A DNA stretch of 64,000 bases from Salticus scenicus (lineage: Eukaryota; Arthropoda; Arachnida; Araneae; Salticidae): assembly GCA_963930645.1 (NCBI GenBank), contig OZ005648.1, positions 267,541,830 to 267,605,829 on the forward strand. The letters are read 5' to 3'. This document shows, one piece after another, positions 10,823 through 23,473 of this stretch; position 1 is the stretch's first letter; each line of letters starts with the position of its first letter. A program made the translations under genes and the position numbers. The notes beneath the pieces were generated by a model. That model worked only from the letters and a program-made list of their open reading frames with translations. It was not told the origin of the DNA and ran no database searches.

Positions 10823-11964
10823 CATACTTGCCAACCAATTTTAATAAAAAAAGGGAAGATTTTTGTTGAAAAGCCAGAAGATTTCATAAAAAAAGGGAAG
10901 ATTTTTTTTTCCTATTTGACGTATTAAACAATACAGTTTTACAATTTTAATATTTAGAAGCAAGCTATAAAAACATTTTACTATAGATTGATTATACTAA
11001 ATATATAAAAGTTTTAAATGAAGTTATTCCTCTTCAACATATAAATATCTACAAAACAGAATCTGTAAAAATTTATTTAACAATAGACAAAAAAACTTAA
11101 TTATGTTAAAGTATAACTAATTTTTTAAATAAATATAAAATATGATTTTTGTGTATGTACATTAATCATACATAATAATAATAATAATAATAAAAGTAGC
11201 AGTAGCTAATCATCAGTTTCAAACGTGCATAAAACCAACTGAGTATTAATTTCCTTAAATTGATTTGGGAAAAATTTTCCTACCTGAAAAAATTATTCAT
11301 TTTTTCCCCATGTTTACATATTTGGTATAAATATGACATACAAATATTAAATTTAATTGAGGAAAAATAAACAGATTCATTAAATTCAGCAATAAAGATC
11401 TAAAAATAATTACATATGTGAGAAATATTGAGCAGTTCCATTGCTTTATTGTTTCTAGAATTGATCACAATCCGGGGAAAGGATGGGGGGGGGGGGAGTA
11501 CAAAAATAATTACAGAGTAAGAAATATTTAAACTCTTTCGACTCTAATTCTAGAATCTAATGTAAGAACTTTAAAATTAATATTATCATTTATGTTGCAG
11601 ATGGATGAAGATTAGGAAACAAAAGACTTCTGCAGAACATTTGATTGCTGATCACTAGTTGGAGATAAATAAAGGGGGGGGGGCAAAAAAATAATTACAT
11701 CAGCAAGAAATATTTAATAATTCTATTTCTTTACATGTTCTAGAATCTCATAAAGCAAATTTGAAATGAATATTGACATTTATGTTATGGATGGAAAAAG
11801 ATTGGGAATCAGGAGTTTTCGTAGAACATTTGGGTTTATTTTTAAAACGAATGATATATGCGACTTTTTTAAAAACGGAAGATTTCATCATCTGTCCGGA
11901 AGACCGGAAGATACGTTAAAAAACCGGAAGTCTTCCGGGAAAACCGGAAAAGTTGGCAAGTATG
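10823..11964. mobile_element. hAT-type element N1, solitary copy, 6-bp TSD
   Basis: The TIRs CATACTTGCCAAC and GTTGGCAAGTATG are flanked by TTAATA (10817-10822 and 11965-11970). Subterminal words GGGAAGATTT (left) and CCGGAAG (right, five copies, one forming CCGGAAGTCTTCCGG) probably bind the transposase. The core has two units of about 190 bp, each with a G run (11485-11496 and 11674-11683). The same element, much interrupted, is at 37486-44978. Noncoding. Confidence 0.85.
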
Positions 11965-12219
11965 TTAATACAATAATACCTCTAAATATTTTACATAATA
12001 ACAATTTCAAGTTTTTCATGAAGTAAGTTTAACGAAAAATTTCTTTTAGTAAAATGTTTTCAATAAATATAGATGAAATCTTTAATTTACACTCTAGAAA
12101 TGGATAACACTACTTACCTGATGATAACTTTCCTTAAAAGATATTATTCGAGTTTAGTGCTATTTTTGGTGCTTAAATATAATAAAAAAATGCTTTTCAA
12201 TAGATTCAACAATGATGTA

Positions 12220-12482
12220 TAGGGATGAGATTTTTCAGCTTTCTAGCTTATTTCAGCTGTTTTGTACATTTAGCTTTCCAGCCCCCTTTTTTGTAAATTT
12301 TTTTCAGCTTTTCTTTTATTTTTCTGATGTACATTTGTTCTTTTTTTTTTCTAGAAGATTAAAATAAATATTTATTACTCTAATATAATAGATTTTGTCA
12401 TCAAAAATCTAGTATTTCATTTGAACATCTTGCCTTGGCGTTCAGCTTCAGCTTTTTTGTATTTTTGCTAATCTCATCCCTG
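12220..12482. mobile_element. hAT-type MITE, AGGGATGAGATT ends, 6-bp TSD
   Basis: The inverted ends TAGGGATGAGAT and ATCTCATCCCTG are flanked by exact GATGTA repeats (12214-12219 and 12483-12488). The word TTCAGCTT recurs several times near both ends. Confidence 0.8.
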
Positions 12483-12499
12483 GATGTAGGATTTTTCAG

Positions 12500-12712
12500 G
12501 CCGGTTGACAATGCTAGAGTCCTAGACATATGAGTGGAATGCCCTCCGTGGAAGTCTTTCTACGGGGAAACTCCCATATTTACGCGAGTTTCGGAGAAAT
12601 CCATCAAAAACTCTGTACGGCTAGGTGGATGAGTTTGACCTGGAATTGAACTCGGCACTTCCCATCTACTTGCTTTGAGCGCAGAACCGGTTGTTCGCTG
12701 GTGGGCCATTAG
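12500..12712 (-). mobile_element. tRNA-derived SINE, second copy
   Basis: Read on the minus strand it begins GGCCCACCAGCGAAC, has the promoter-like words CCGGTTCTGCGC and GAGTTCAATTCC, then CGTAAATATGGGAG, matching the copy at 9563-9791. Confidence 0.65.
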
Positions 12713-12739
12713 ATTCGACAACGTATTTCTCTTAATGAC

Positions 12740-12835
12740 TAAGAAGGGAAAATAGAGTTACCATTATAAAAACTTTGACTGATGAAAAATTTCGTGTTAT
12801 AAAAATTCGTATAAGCAAAGTTTCAGTGTATAAAG
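12740..12835. mobile_element. Pogo/Tigger-like end fragment
   Basis: TATAAAAATTCGTATAAGC followed by AAAGTTTCAGTGTA resembles the right TIR of a pogo/Tigger element (complement TACACTGAAACTTTGCTTAT). No partner end is identified. Confidence 0.35.
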
Positions 12836-13416
12836 GGGCGGCAAACTGAAGCTTGCCTGAGGGCGGCAGAACACCTAGTGATGGCCCTGTAATCAATTCC
12901 ATATAACATTCAAACTGGAATTACTTCTTTTATCCTAAAAAAACTCTTTTCCTCCTCCACGGAAGATCAAAATTGTGATGGTATGCCCCAGACCATCCTG
13001 AAAGGTGAGTTCCAGACCGTCACTATTTGCCCATATTGTAGCACTAGGGCAAGGTAAAACCTAATCAATCTCAGCTACTGAACCTTATGCTGTTTTAGAT
13101 GCTGTAAAGGGATTGTGTACATGATTGTAACATGTGTCTATGAATTACTGAATACGGGTGTGTTGTTGCTACTACATTTTTTTCACATTCCTGAGACTGA
13201 TTTTACGCCAGTACCAAGTGCGTTTTTACGTAATTACGGCATTTGATAATGCAAATTTTTTTTTTAATATGCATATGAAATTACAAAAAGGGACCAGAAA
13301 TTGTTGTAAATCTGGAAAATCCCAGTGGTGAAACTACCTAGCTTGCAAAAACCCTGAAATCTGTTCCTCAGGGGAGATTTATTAATGGCATATCATATGG
13401 CTACCTATATTAAGTA

Positions 13417-13560
13417 GGGCTATGTCAATTAATCGGTTCGGTTAATCGATCAATGCTTAGTCACGATCAAATTTTTTTTAATCGAGTTAATTGGTTCGAT
13501 TAAATCGATTAAAAATTATCAAAATCCGATTAAAATTTTCGAACTACTAATTAAAGTAAA
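13417..13560 (+). mobile_element. hAT-like terminal fragment (AATCG-rich)
   Basis: GGGCTATGTCAATTAATCGG followed by repeated TTAATCGATT-type words resembles a hAT terminus with subterminal repeats. The matching right end was not found. Confidence 0.4.
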
Positions 13561-14458
13561 AATGCTGTTCTGCTAAAAAAAAATTTTTTTTCACATACTT
13601 TGCTAACAAACATTCTAAGAAACTTCCATCAAATATTAAAAAAGAAAAAAGTAAATAAATAAGTATAAATAAAACCTTTTAAAAAGAAATTGTTACACTT
13701 TTGTTCATAGAGAAAAGGGGAGGACAGTTATTAAACAAAACGCAATTTTATGTCCATGGTAGGGTAACAGCACCTGTAGTCTTATACAGGGAATGTTGGC
13801 TAGGGCAATAGTTTTCCCATAAACAATAAACTTCCAAAAAATGGAAATGCTCAAGGTAAAGGGGAAAAAAAAAAAAAAAAAGAAAGAAAGAAAGGATTGT
13901 AGACTTATTAACCCACTATTTTTTGTTGGGGAAAATGTCAACAGTTTCGCAATATCTTCAAGCGTTTATTGTCTGTTCAGAATTGCTGATAACTAACTAT
14001 TAGTAGAAACAGGAAATAACATTCTGCTTTCTAATCTGAAATGAAGAAGAACTGAAATAATAATAGAACAATGAAAATTTTGAGATTTTTATAATGTTGG
14101 TATGAAATTTTGAGAATTCCTTTAAAAATAGTGATAGGTGAGGTGGACAAACTGTAAATTCTGATCATATAAAAATGACAAGTTTCGAATTTATGTTGCA
14201 CTAAAAATCAGACACTTCTTTTAAGTCTAATTATATAAAATTAATTTCTTTAAAAAATTATTTGATATTATGTTTTTATTTCCGCTAAATAAAAAATCTC
14301 AAAGAATCTACCGCCTGAAACTAATAATTTCAAATTACCTTTTGCTAAGATGATACTTATTTGTTTATATATAGATTTTATTTATATAAAACTGGTATTG
14401 ATTATTAAAAATTGTAAAGATTAATTTACTTTTCTTTCTTTCTCTCTTTTTTTTTTTT

Positions 14459-14489
<31 letters not shown>

Positions 14490-15944
14490 AAAGAAATTTT
14501 AAAAACACTATATTTTATCTATATATTAATTTGAAACGTGTTTTGCCTGTATCCACTAAATTGAGAGAATGGCTAGGTGTAAAAATTTGGTTGAGGTGTC
14601 TAAAAAAAGGTCTTGGTCTGTAGATGTGTCGTCAAAAGAGAAAAACACAATAATTTACGTACGATCTAATATTGTTTTCCTGAAATAAAATTTGATACTA
14701 TTTAAGTACCATACGTATAACTAACTGGTGAAAATATACAAGAATATTTTTAGAATTCAATTATTAGCCATACAAATAGTAAAATTATTGTAAAGTGTAT
14801 GAAGCACATGTTTAACCCTTTCGACGTTACGTCTTTCTTTCTATGGTTGCAATAAAAATACCTGAAATGTTTAGCGTATACTAAAAAATAAACACCTGTC
14901 TTTAGAATTCACAGTTGCACTTTAGGAGCTCTGGAGTTGAGAAGAAATATTTTTCCCCCACACACAGAGGGCTAGTCTCTTTGTTGAAAGAGGTGTGTAT
15001 CAATACAATGGAAATCTTATCACAATAGAAGTTGACAATCCTTTACCCAAATATACCTCTCAGTTAAGTTACGATAATTTTTGAGGGAAAAGGAAACACT
15101 GCTTTTTTTTTTAGAAAAAATAAGCGCATAGATATTTCTAAGTAGAGTTAAGACTGAAAATTTTAAAGTGTAATTTATGTATAATACTAATAAAACGAAT
15201 CTATTTTCCTCAGATTTATGTGTTCCTGAAAAAGATGCAGCACATCAAATCTCTTTAAATACATCCCTAAGAACTATCTTTAAAAGTTAAGCTAATTATA
15301 AAAACAAATAAATAAATAAACTTTATATAATGGTTAAGACAAGTAGATTGAAACAAAATAAAAACATTTAAAATTAGTCGTTCGTATATATATATGGATA
15401 GAGTTTGTTCTTTATTTATTTTGATGTGTGTGGAGGGAGATGTTGAAAGAGAAAAAAATTATGTAAAAAATTGATTGCATATTTTATAAATTATATGCTT
15501 TTTTTTTTTGAAGCGTCATGCCGTTTTCAATAATATATGCACTATTTTTTTTTTTTTTTTTTTTTTTTTTAAATATTAATATTGTAATTTTCTATGATAA
15601 GTTGTTTATTTAATCAGACAATAGGGAGTATAAAACTCGGAAATAATAATCGAGTAGAATGTTAATGAATTTTTAAAATGCAGAAATATTGTACGGCGTT
15701 TAAGTGTTGTAATAAATATATGAAAAGAAATGGGATAAGTTTTCATAGATAAGTTATATTCAAGTAACTTATGAAAAATATCATTTTTATAATCAGTTCC
15801 TTATTATTATTATGAAACAATTACTGTCTTTATATTTGATGAAATACTCTCTTTAAATTTTAAGATGATTTTATATTAGTAAGTAATATGAAATTTTCAA
15901 AATTCTTTTAAATGTAGTTAGCAGCCGTGAAAGTATAATACATA
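13561..15944. other. AT-rich stretch without recognisable gene
   Basis: No supported coding frame. It contains a TG microsatellite at 14464-14490, poly(T) at 15546-15570, and TTTAACCCTTTCGACG at 14813-14828, which might be a piggyBac-type end (TTAA then CCCTTT) but has no verified partner. Confidence 0.6.
14464..14490 (+). repeat. (TG)n microsatellite
   Basis: About 13 TG units following a T run. Confidence 0.95.
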
Positions 15945-16125
15945 ACTAATATGTTGTGGACACCACAAGACTTTCTTTTATATATAATCTTATACAAATT
16001 TACGCAATACAAATTATTTATTAATTATAATTTATTAAAATTATGTTCCATGATGAATGCAGACGATTTTTATCTCAAAGAAGTATAATAATAAATGCCG
16101 AAAGAAAGTCAGTTTTGTGCAGATA
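15945..16125 (-). mobile_element. Helitron-like family A end fragment (A3)
   Basis: ACTAATATGTTGTGGACACC, then CACAAGACTTTCTTTTATA, matches the palindromic terminus of A2 at 36183. The other end is absent. Confidence 0.6.
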
Positions 16126-16967
16126 TGAGTATACTATAGTTAATTAAAAAAAAGGAAAAAGAAAAGGATGAAAAATGGGTATCTAGAGTTTTTCATTCTC
16201 TTTTAGTACATAAATTATTCATAAATTTTATTAGCTAAATTATCTATGTGTATTCCCGTGTATATTAACTTGAGGAAAAATATCCATAAGAAAGTAAAAT
16301 GGCCCACTTTTCCCAAATGAAAAGGAATCCCTTTTTCACCCTCGATGATTACAATATGCTTTCACGAGAAAAAAAAAAAAAAAAAAAAAAAAAGTTAAAT
16401 AATAAATTCGTTCATGCATATGTAAACTACATGACGATTTTATGGCTTTAAAATTAAATAATATTAATAATTTTAAATTTTAAATGTTACAAAGAAATAA
16501 AGTGCAAAAAATACGGACGGGCTTGCTAGTTAATAATAAATTAAATATTTAGAATTAAATTACGTTGAGAGAAATGAATAATATAAAAAGATAAACGAAT
16601 ACATGGTTATACAATAAAGAGTAAAAAAATTCAGCTCTATTTTTCTTGGAGACGTTTCAAATTTATATAAATATCACGTGGTGAGAGTTGAAGAAATTTG
16701 TTTTAAATTTTATGTAGATCAGTGTTTAATAATTTGAACTTGCAAGAAGAAATAAATTTTGAAATAGATTTCTTATAATCGAGCGTGAAATTATTTTTTT
16801 AGTCCATGAAAATTAATTTTGTTGTTTTTTAACTAATTTCAACATATTCGATAAAAACTGCACATTTTGCTTTGTTAAATAATCGAATAAAGATTATTTT
16901 TCTTATTAATAAAATATTCTGCATTTATAAAATTAAATAAAACATTCTTGATTTAAATTGATTTTAA

Positions 16968-17200
16968 CCCTTTGTATCCCACCGGGACTTTAAAGTCCCA
17001 TCAAACAAAAGAAAAAAAAAAAAAAAATCCTCACTATAGCTTAAATTTACTGTGGGATTTCATCGGAACTTCAAACTCCCTATAGTTAAGCTATAGTTTA
17101 AAGTAAATTTAATATGAGATGTTTCTCATGGAGCAAAAAAATACAATAAAAAAGTTTCAAACTATTTTTCGTAAAATAAGGTAATTTGGGATATAAAGGG
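16968..17200. mobile_element. piggyBac-type MITE, 233 bp, TTAA target
   Basis: TTAA (16964-16967) and TTAC (17201-17204, one change) flank the ends CCCTTTGTATCCCA and TGGGATATAAAGGG. The GGGACTTTAAAGTCCC palindrome lies just inside the left end. A CCCTTT start with a TTAA target is characteristic of piggyBac derivatives. Noncoding. Confidence 0.75.
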
Positions 17201-18315
17201 TTACGTAAATTAACTCGTTGAAACATTTTTTATTTAATTTTTTAATGTTTATAATTTGTATTTTAATTAATTACAATATGTACTTCTTCCAAAATTTTGA
17301 CATTTTTATTTATATGAAATTTTTGATTTTTAATGGCATCAGTGGTTATATTAAACATAAATAAACACCTCCCAGTTGCTTTGTTAGCTATATTAATTCG
17401 TACGCTGCTATTACTCCTATGACTAAATATACGATTTATTGTTTTATGGAGAGAAAAAATTGGGAATGAAAGGGTTAAGGTAATTTGCAGAAAACAACAG
17501 ATTCTTATTCGTAAAATGGCAACATGAATAAACAAATTATTTATTATTTTGAACGATAATGTTCGTTAGGTTCGTCAGGTCGGTTTTAAGAAATAACTTG
17601 TTCGAAACATGTATATGTTAAACTAATTACATTCAAATATCATTAACCTGATAAATAAATATCATTGCTAGGAAGCTTTATTAGTTACAAAACTTGCAAC
17701 AGTTATTTCAAGTCAAAATAATAGTACATCACTTCATCAGGTGAAAAAGGCAAGCACGAATTCATTAACAAAGCAGAAAGGCGCTATCGCGCTTACTAAG
17801 ATATTTAAAATGACTTCTACAAATGGCTTTCTAAGAAACATCATTTGATGAATTTCGGAGTAGTGCTGCTGTCTAACGAAAATTGTGTTGGGACATTAAA
17901 TCTAATTGAATGCGCTAGGTTCCCACATGTATGCCAACCGTTAGGCCATTTTAAGGATCCTAGTCCGTATTTAAGCAAGTTTTGTAAGAAATCGCTAAAA
18001 ACTCTGAACAGGTAAGCCGACGAGCATATCTAGGATCGAACGTAGAAATGATCGCTAACAAACAGAAAGAACAAATGTTTAAAAATCAATTGTAAAAAGT
18101 GTTTTTAAAATTGTTGCATAAAAGAATATTGGATGTTTAATTTTACTGCGAAGCTAATGTAAGTTAAAAGATTAAATGATAATATATGTTTAGTAAAATG
18201 CATGGGCTGAAAGTTATTTGATAATAATTATGCTTTGCAGCTCAAGAAGTTAGATGTGATCATCTGCAGAAGAAATCATTTTAATCAGTAATTGAGACAT
18301 TTTATAGCTAAATTA
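17201..18315. other. AT-rich stretch; degenerate SINE-like piece near 17880-18055
   Basis: No supported gene. The minus strand of about 17880-18055 resembles the SINE body (GTTCGATCCTAG...CTTAAATACGGACTAGGATCC) but is too decayed for a firm call. GAAAGGGTTAAGG at 17468-17480 could be a second piggyBac-type end. Confidence 0.5.
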
Positions 18316-18922
18316 CACTGCGCGGCCAAAATAAATAAATAAATAAATAAAAATCGAGATATGATACTATTCTTGCTGATTCTTATGTAAAGTGACCTCC
18401 TGAATCCGAACATGATTCTCATTTTGCCCAGTCACCCACCGTTTTCTAGATACACCACCCCCTCCCATAATTTATTACTATGTCCGATAATTTTATGACC
18501 ATGAATTTGATTTAAAGAATAAAAAATAATTAATTTTACACCTGAAAACAAAAAAATATAAAGTTTAAAAACAAAAAAAACAGTAATAACAGATTTAAAA
18601 AATATAAGTTATGTAATGCATAATTTCAGTGGCAACTCCCCCCCCCCCCTCCCAAATTTTCCTTTGTCGCACATGTCCAAATTTTAGAATTTTGTAACGC
18701 TGTAGCCCCTCAGAAGATATTTAACGATTAAAATACCTCCCCCCCCCTCCTAAAAATCAAATTTATAGCCATAAAATCACCGAAAAAGGATAAAAATAGG
18801 GGGCCATTCCTAAAAAATGATGGGTTATAGGTCAAAATGGTCGTCCTATTCGGATTCAGGAGGAGATTTTACATACGAAGATGCAGAAATGATGTCAGAG
18901 AAAATTTTCATGCCGAGCAGTG
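18316..18922. mobile_element. Long-TIR MITE with TTA target duplication
   Basis: CACTGCGCGGC and GCCGAGCAGTG are inverted ends flanked by TTA on both sides (18313-18315 and 18923-18925). A second strongly conserved inverted block (GACCTCCTGAATCCGA at 18393-18408 against its complement near 18850-18865) suggests total arms of about 110 bp. A 3-bp TTA target fits PIF/Harbinger elements; a Tc1-type TA target cannot be excluded. Noncoding, with C-runs at 18638-18650 and 18739-18748. Confidence 0.65.
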
Positions 18923-20289
18923 TTATTCAACATTTAATACAAAACTGCTGTGTCAATAAAATTAATAAATGAAAAACAAATTTTCATGATTTTAATGACA
19001 TATATTTGATTTTGTTTTCTACGGAAGCAAGAAATACAATATTTTCACCCTCGCGTTTGTAAGAAATATGTATGTTAGACATAGTATTTTAATTTATTTT
19101 TCTATTTTTTTGAATAACAGTTTCTATTTATTTATTGAAAAAAAAAATAATATTTCTTTATAGAGTTTTAGAATATTAACAAACAATGGATTAATTATAT
19201 GGCTTTCTCTTTGCATCGCCCCAATCCTTTAGTATTTAAATTTAAATTATTTAATAGAATTAAAATGCATGATGATTGGATTACTCTATATATGTGAATG
19301 GAAAATAAATAAAATTTTGATGGAAGTTATCCTGATTAACTTTAATATAAATTAATTTTAAAAATAAAGAATGGAGAAAAAAAATACAAAGAAAGACTAT
19401 TTTTTCTATTGAAAGTAATTTGTGTATTTCACTTCTAAAGATAGCTGATTACACATAATTCTATATTATACATTTAAATTTTAAAAGTACTTTTGTAATT
19501 AAACTGTAGAACTAACAAAGTGTAATCTTTTTTATTTAAAATGAATTGAACTAATATGAAGCAATGCAATTTTATTCAAAATGTTGTGTGTAAGACATTA
19601 ATTTGGAGGAGGTGGGGGGCGGGGGCGGAGACACTGGGTTTTTCATACTGCTGAGTCTCGAGTGAGCCCTGCAATTAATCTTCGTTTTAATATTGCAGAA
19701 AAACACTGGAGATAAAGTAACATTTATCTAAAGCATCTCATGCAATGCAATAACATATTTTCCCAAGGAATATATATTCAATATTAGAGATTCTTATGGT
19801 TGTCTACCGTGCATTCCAAAATATACAAAAAAAAAAAAAAAAAAATCAAAATGGACAAATTTTCCTTTATGAACAGCATTTTCGTTTATGATAATCTACA
19901 AATTATAAGGGATTCATCTGATAATTTAGTAATCTGTTATAGCATTTTATAGATTATATGTATTTATATTCTTAAAAAAAAAAAAAGAAGAAGAAGAAGA
20001 AGAAGAAGAATGGAAGAAAATAGCATTTGCTTGTGTGTATTATTAGTTTTCTTTCTTTCCTTCCTCTTATTTCTTTTCTTCCCCCCACCCCACTGTTTTC
20101 ATGCTTCTTGGATGCGTATGATCCTATACATTTTTCTAATATCTTGACAGTATGAATGACTACCGTGCATTCCAAAAGACGATCCATTTATGATTATGAT
20201 CTGATCAGTGATCATCATTCAGTATAACTTTACCGAAGTGATAATATTTAAATAATTACAAGATAAAACGAACTTTTATATACCATGTT
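18923..20289. other. AT-rich stretch, no recognisable gene
   Basis: It holds a GGGGGGCGGGGGCGG stretch (about 19614-19628), an A/(GAA)n microsatellite at 19975-20011 and the word CTACCGTGCATTCCAAAA at 19805 and 20159, spaced 354 bp. No terminal repeats or coding signals are convincing. Confidence 0.6.
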
Positions 20290-21765
20290 TTTAAATTTTC
20301 TGTTGAATCATATAAACGATACTGAAGGCAGCGGGAAGCCGGAGCAATTGAATAAAAGTATTAAAAAATTCCTTGCTATCGTGTTTTGAGCTATTATAAA
20401 AGTTTCAAATGGCTATCTAGCCGGGAAGTTAGTTAAAAGTTGATTGCCAGCTTTGTACTGGTAACGCTGCCGAAGGCAGCAGAGTTCCGAAGCAATTGAT
20501 AAAAAATATTTTTAAAATGCATTTTCACCGTATTCTGAACTATTCTGAAAGTTTCAAATGTCTAGCTACTCGGGAAGTCAGTTAAATAAATTTTGTGTTG
20601 AATCATATAAACACTTCCGAATACAGTAGGGACCTGAAACAGTTGACTAAAAGTATTAAAAAAAATGTATTGTCACCGTTTTCTGAGCTATCCAGAAAGT
20701 TTCAAATATCTAGCTAGTCGGGAAGTTAGTGAAAAATCGATTGCAAGCTTTGTACTGGTAACGCTGCCGAAGGCAGCAGGAACCCGAAACAGTTGGCTAA
20801 AAATATTTAAAAAAATGCATTTTCACTGTGTTCTGAACTATTGTGAAAGTTTCAAATGTCTAGCTAGTCAGGAAGTTAGTTAAAAATCGATTGCAAGATT
20901 TGTACTGGACAAACAAACAAACAAACAAACATACAAACCAGAATCGAAGTTAATAAAATAATATTAATAATATAAATTCTGTTGAATCATATAAACGCTG
21001 CCGAAGGCAGTAGGGACCTGAAGCAGTTGACTAAAAGAATTAAAAAAGGTATTGTCACCGTGTTTCAAATGTCTAGCTAGTCGGGAAGTTAGTGAAAAAT
21101 CGATTGCAAGCTTTGTATTGGTAACGCTGTCGAAGGCAGTAAGATCACGAAGTAGTTGGTTAAAAATATTTTTAAAATGCCTTTTCGCCGTGTTCTGAAC
21201 TATTCTGAAAGTTTCAAATGTCGGGAAGTTAGTTAAATAAATTTTCTGTTGAATCATATAAACGCTGTCGAAGGCAGTAGGGACCTGAAACAGTTGACTA
21301 AAAGTATTAAAAAAATGTATTGTAACCGTGTTATGAGCTAGCCTGAAAGTTTCAAATGTCTAGCTAGTCGGAAAGTTTGTGAAAAATCGATTGCAAGCTT
21401 TGTACTGATAACGCTGCCGAAGGCAGCAGTAACCTGAAACAGTTGGCTAAAGGTATTAAACAAAATGCATTTTTACCGTGATCTGAACTATTCTGAAAGT
21501 TTCAAATGTCTAGCTTGTCGGGAATTTAGTTAAATAAATTTTCTGTCGAATCATATAAGCGCTGCCGAAGGCAGCGGGACCTGAAATAGTTCACTAAAAT
21601 TATTAGAAAAATGTATTGTCACCGTGTTGTGAGCTGTCCTGAAAATTTCAAATATCTAGCTAGTCGGGAAGTTAGTTAAAAATCGATTGCAAGATTTGTA
21701 CTGGACAAACAAACAAACAAACAAACATACAAACCAGAATCGAAGTTAATAAAATAATATTAATA
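20290..21765. repeat. Tandem array family D, about 145-bp units
   Basis: The palindrome GCTGCCGAAGGCAGC or variants marks units at about 20321, 20467, 20610, 20763, 20996, 21126, 21264, 21412 and 21561. Two unit types alternate, one preceded by GTTGAATCATATAAACG and one by TTTGTACTGGTAACG, giving a dimeric repeat of about 290 bp. The tail TACTGGACAAACAAAC...GAATCGAAGTTAATAAAA occurs twice, at 20905-20980 and 21698-21765. This suggests two head-to-tail copies of one element rather than a simple satellite. Open frames across the array are by-products of the repeat. Confidence 0.8.
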
Positions 21766-22454
21766 AAAAAAAAATGGTAAAATATAATATATGTAAAGGA
21801 TTTAATTTATATAAGTTTGGTTTATAAATATCAAAAATGTTAAAGTAATAATTTGTTTTCACCAAATATAATTGAAATATATAAATTAATATAGTCTAGT
21901 ATGAAGAATAGTAAGGACAGTTTTGACAAGCATTAATTTTCACTATTATGTATGGCTATTTTAATTTATGCCCGCTTAATTTTAATTTTTTTTAAATATT
22001 TTTTTCTAAATTTATTTACGGTAATTACTATCTACATTTTAACTTTTTACTTTTTCTTATCCATATGTATGGCAGATAAAGTTTTGCTTTTCGGTCAACT
22101 TTTCGAAATTGTGTTTTTGTTATATTTACACGTTTTGAAGTTCCTTGAATCCGAAAAACATGTTTTTCGCCTATTTTAAATTGTTTTTAATGAACATTTA
22201 TATAACAGTATTTGTTATTTTATTCTTTAATGTACACTCTGCCATTATGGTAATGAATTTCGGGTAAAAGAAAGTTATGTGAGTGCCACACCAGAATATT
22301 TCTTTTTTACCATATAGTTCTGCAGAAAATTTTAGGCGCCTAAAAAGTAAATTTAATCCTATTTAACCGTCTTAAGCAGGATGTTGTATAATTATAAAAG
22401 TATTCAAAATATGCCATCCGAACTGCAGAATTTCGATGTAGTAAGTTTATTCCG
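21766..22454. other. AT-rich stretch with Helitron-like module near 22075-22165
   Basis: ACGTTTTGAAGTTCCTTGAA at 22130-22149 is the inverted form of the conserved module of families A-C. The rest is unassigned. Confidence 0.4.
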
Positions 22455-23473
22455 CCTTTTTACTTTCCGAACACTATAGTGAGGAAAGTATTGTAATCAT
22501 GTCAAAAATCCGAATTCGAGATTTTGATGTTTCTATACGTTTTGAGGTCCCCTGAGTCCGTTTTCACTATTTTTACGATGATGTATGTATGTGTGTGTGT
22601 ATGTGTGTATGTCTGTGAGTGAACACGCTAGCGTCTAAACGCTTCGTTCGATTAACCTGAAAGTTGGTACGCATATTGTAAGTCACCATAGTACGAACCC
22701 TATAGATTTTAGTGAATCTAGCACTTATAGTTTTTTTACAGGGACACAAAGAAAAATTCTTTATCATTATGGCCTATGGGAGCAAAATCTTAAAAGTGCG
22801 ATAGCATCTAAACGCCTTATTAATCTGAGCAAAAAATTTATACACATATTATAGGTCACAAATACTCAATTTGTATCGATTTTGGAGAATCTAGCACTTA
22901 TAGTTTTTTTACAGGGACACAAAGAAAAATTCTTTATCATTATGCCTATGGGGCCAAATTTTTAAAAGTGTGATAGCGTCTAAACGCCTTATTAATCTGA
23001 GCAAAAAATTTGTACACATGTTATAGATCACAATTGAACTAACTGTATAGACTTTGTTGAATCTAGCACTTACAGTTTTTTTACAGGGACACAAAGAAAA
23101 ATTCTTTATCATTATGGCCTATGGGACTAAATTTTTAAAAGTACGATAGCATCTAAACGCCTTATTGAATTGAGCTGAAAATTTATATGAGTATTATAAA
23201 TCACTGTTGCACTAACTATAAGCAATTTGGTGAATTTAGCATTTATAGATTTTTACAGGGACACAACGAAATATTCTTTATCATTATGATTTATGGGCTC
23301 AAAGTTCATTAGCGTTAAATAAAACATCTTGTAATAGATGGAGAAAAATACTCAAACACTCTATTATGGTTTTCTCTCTTTTGTTTGTTTAACAACTCCT
23401 CTTTCTTTACTTTATCTACAAAACTGTTAATTACTCAATGTTCGGAAAGTCGAGTGGAGTCACTCCAGATTTT
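22455..23473 (+). mobile_element. Helitron-like family B element, near complete (B1)
   Basis: The left end is a hairpin at 22461-22490 (TACTTTCCGAAC...GAGGAAAGTA). It is followed by the inverted conserved module (GTTTTGAGGTCCCCTGAGTC), a GT/GTAT microsatellite (22576-22620) and about five units of 150-165 bp, each with ACAGGGACACAAAGAAAAAT. The right end repeats the TTCGGAAAGT word, then GTGGAGTCACTCCA, a 5-6 bp palindrome, then AGATTTTTT. Related copies are at 8985, 29733-31475 and 46190. Confidence 0.75.

Larger units (their letters stand above)
8352..12889. mobile_element. hAT fossil with CAGGGGCCACCGCTAGG ends
   Basis: The left end CAGGGGCCACCGCTAGG and the complement of the right end, CAGGGCCATCACTAGG, are inverted. 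The match continues into GGCAA...GCCTGAGGGTGGCA, a layout typical of a widespread hAT group. The flanking 8-mers CAAACAAT and TAATCAAT agree at six of eight positions, consistent with a decayed 8-bp TSD. The interior has no transposase and has been filled by the Helitron-like fragment, SINEs, MITEs and hAT elements listed below. Confidence 0.6.

Noticed and set aside
7721..12835. One Tigger element from 7721 to 12835
   Set aside because: The right fragment lies inside the TIR-bounded hAT fossil 8352-12889 while the left lies outside it, so the two cannot be the two ends of one simple insertion.
14817..17474. A 2.7-kb piggyBac element bounded by TTAACCCTTTCG and GAAAGGGTTAA
   Set aside because: Only about seven bases of the ends match, and no transposase remnant is visible between them.
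20290..21765. Regular spaced palindromes suggested a CRISPR-like or satellite array
   Set aside because: Units are about 145 bp, degenerate and without constant short repeats and unique spacers; the genome is eukaryotic and the array has element-like tails.
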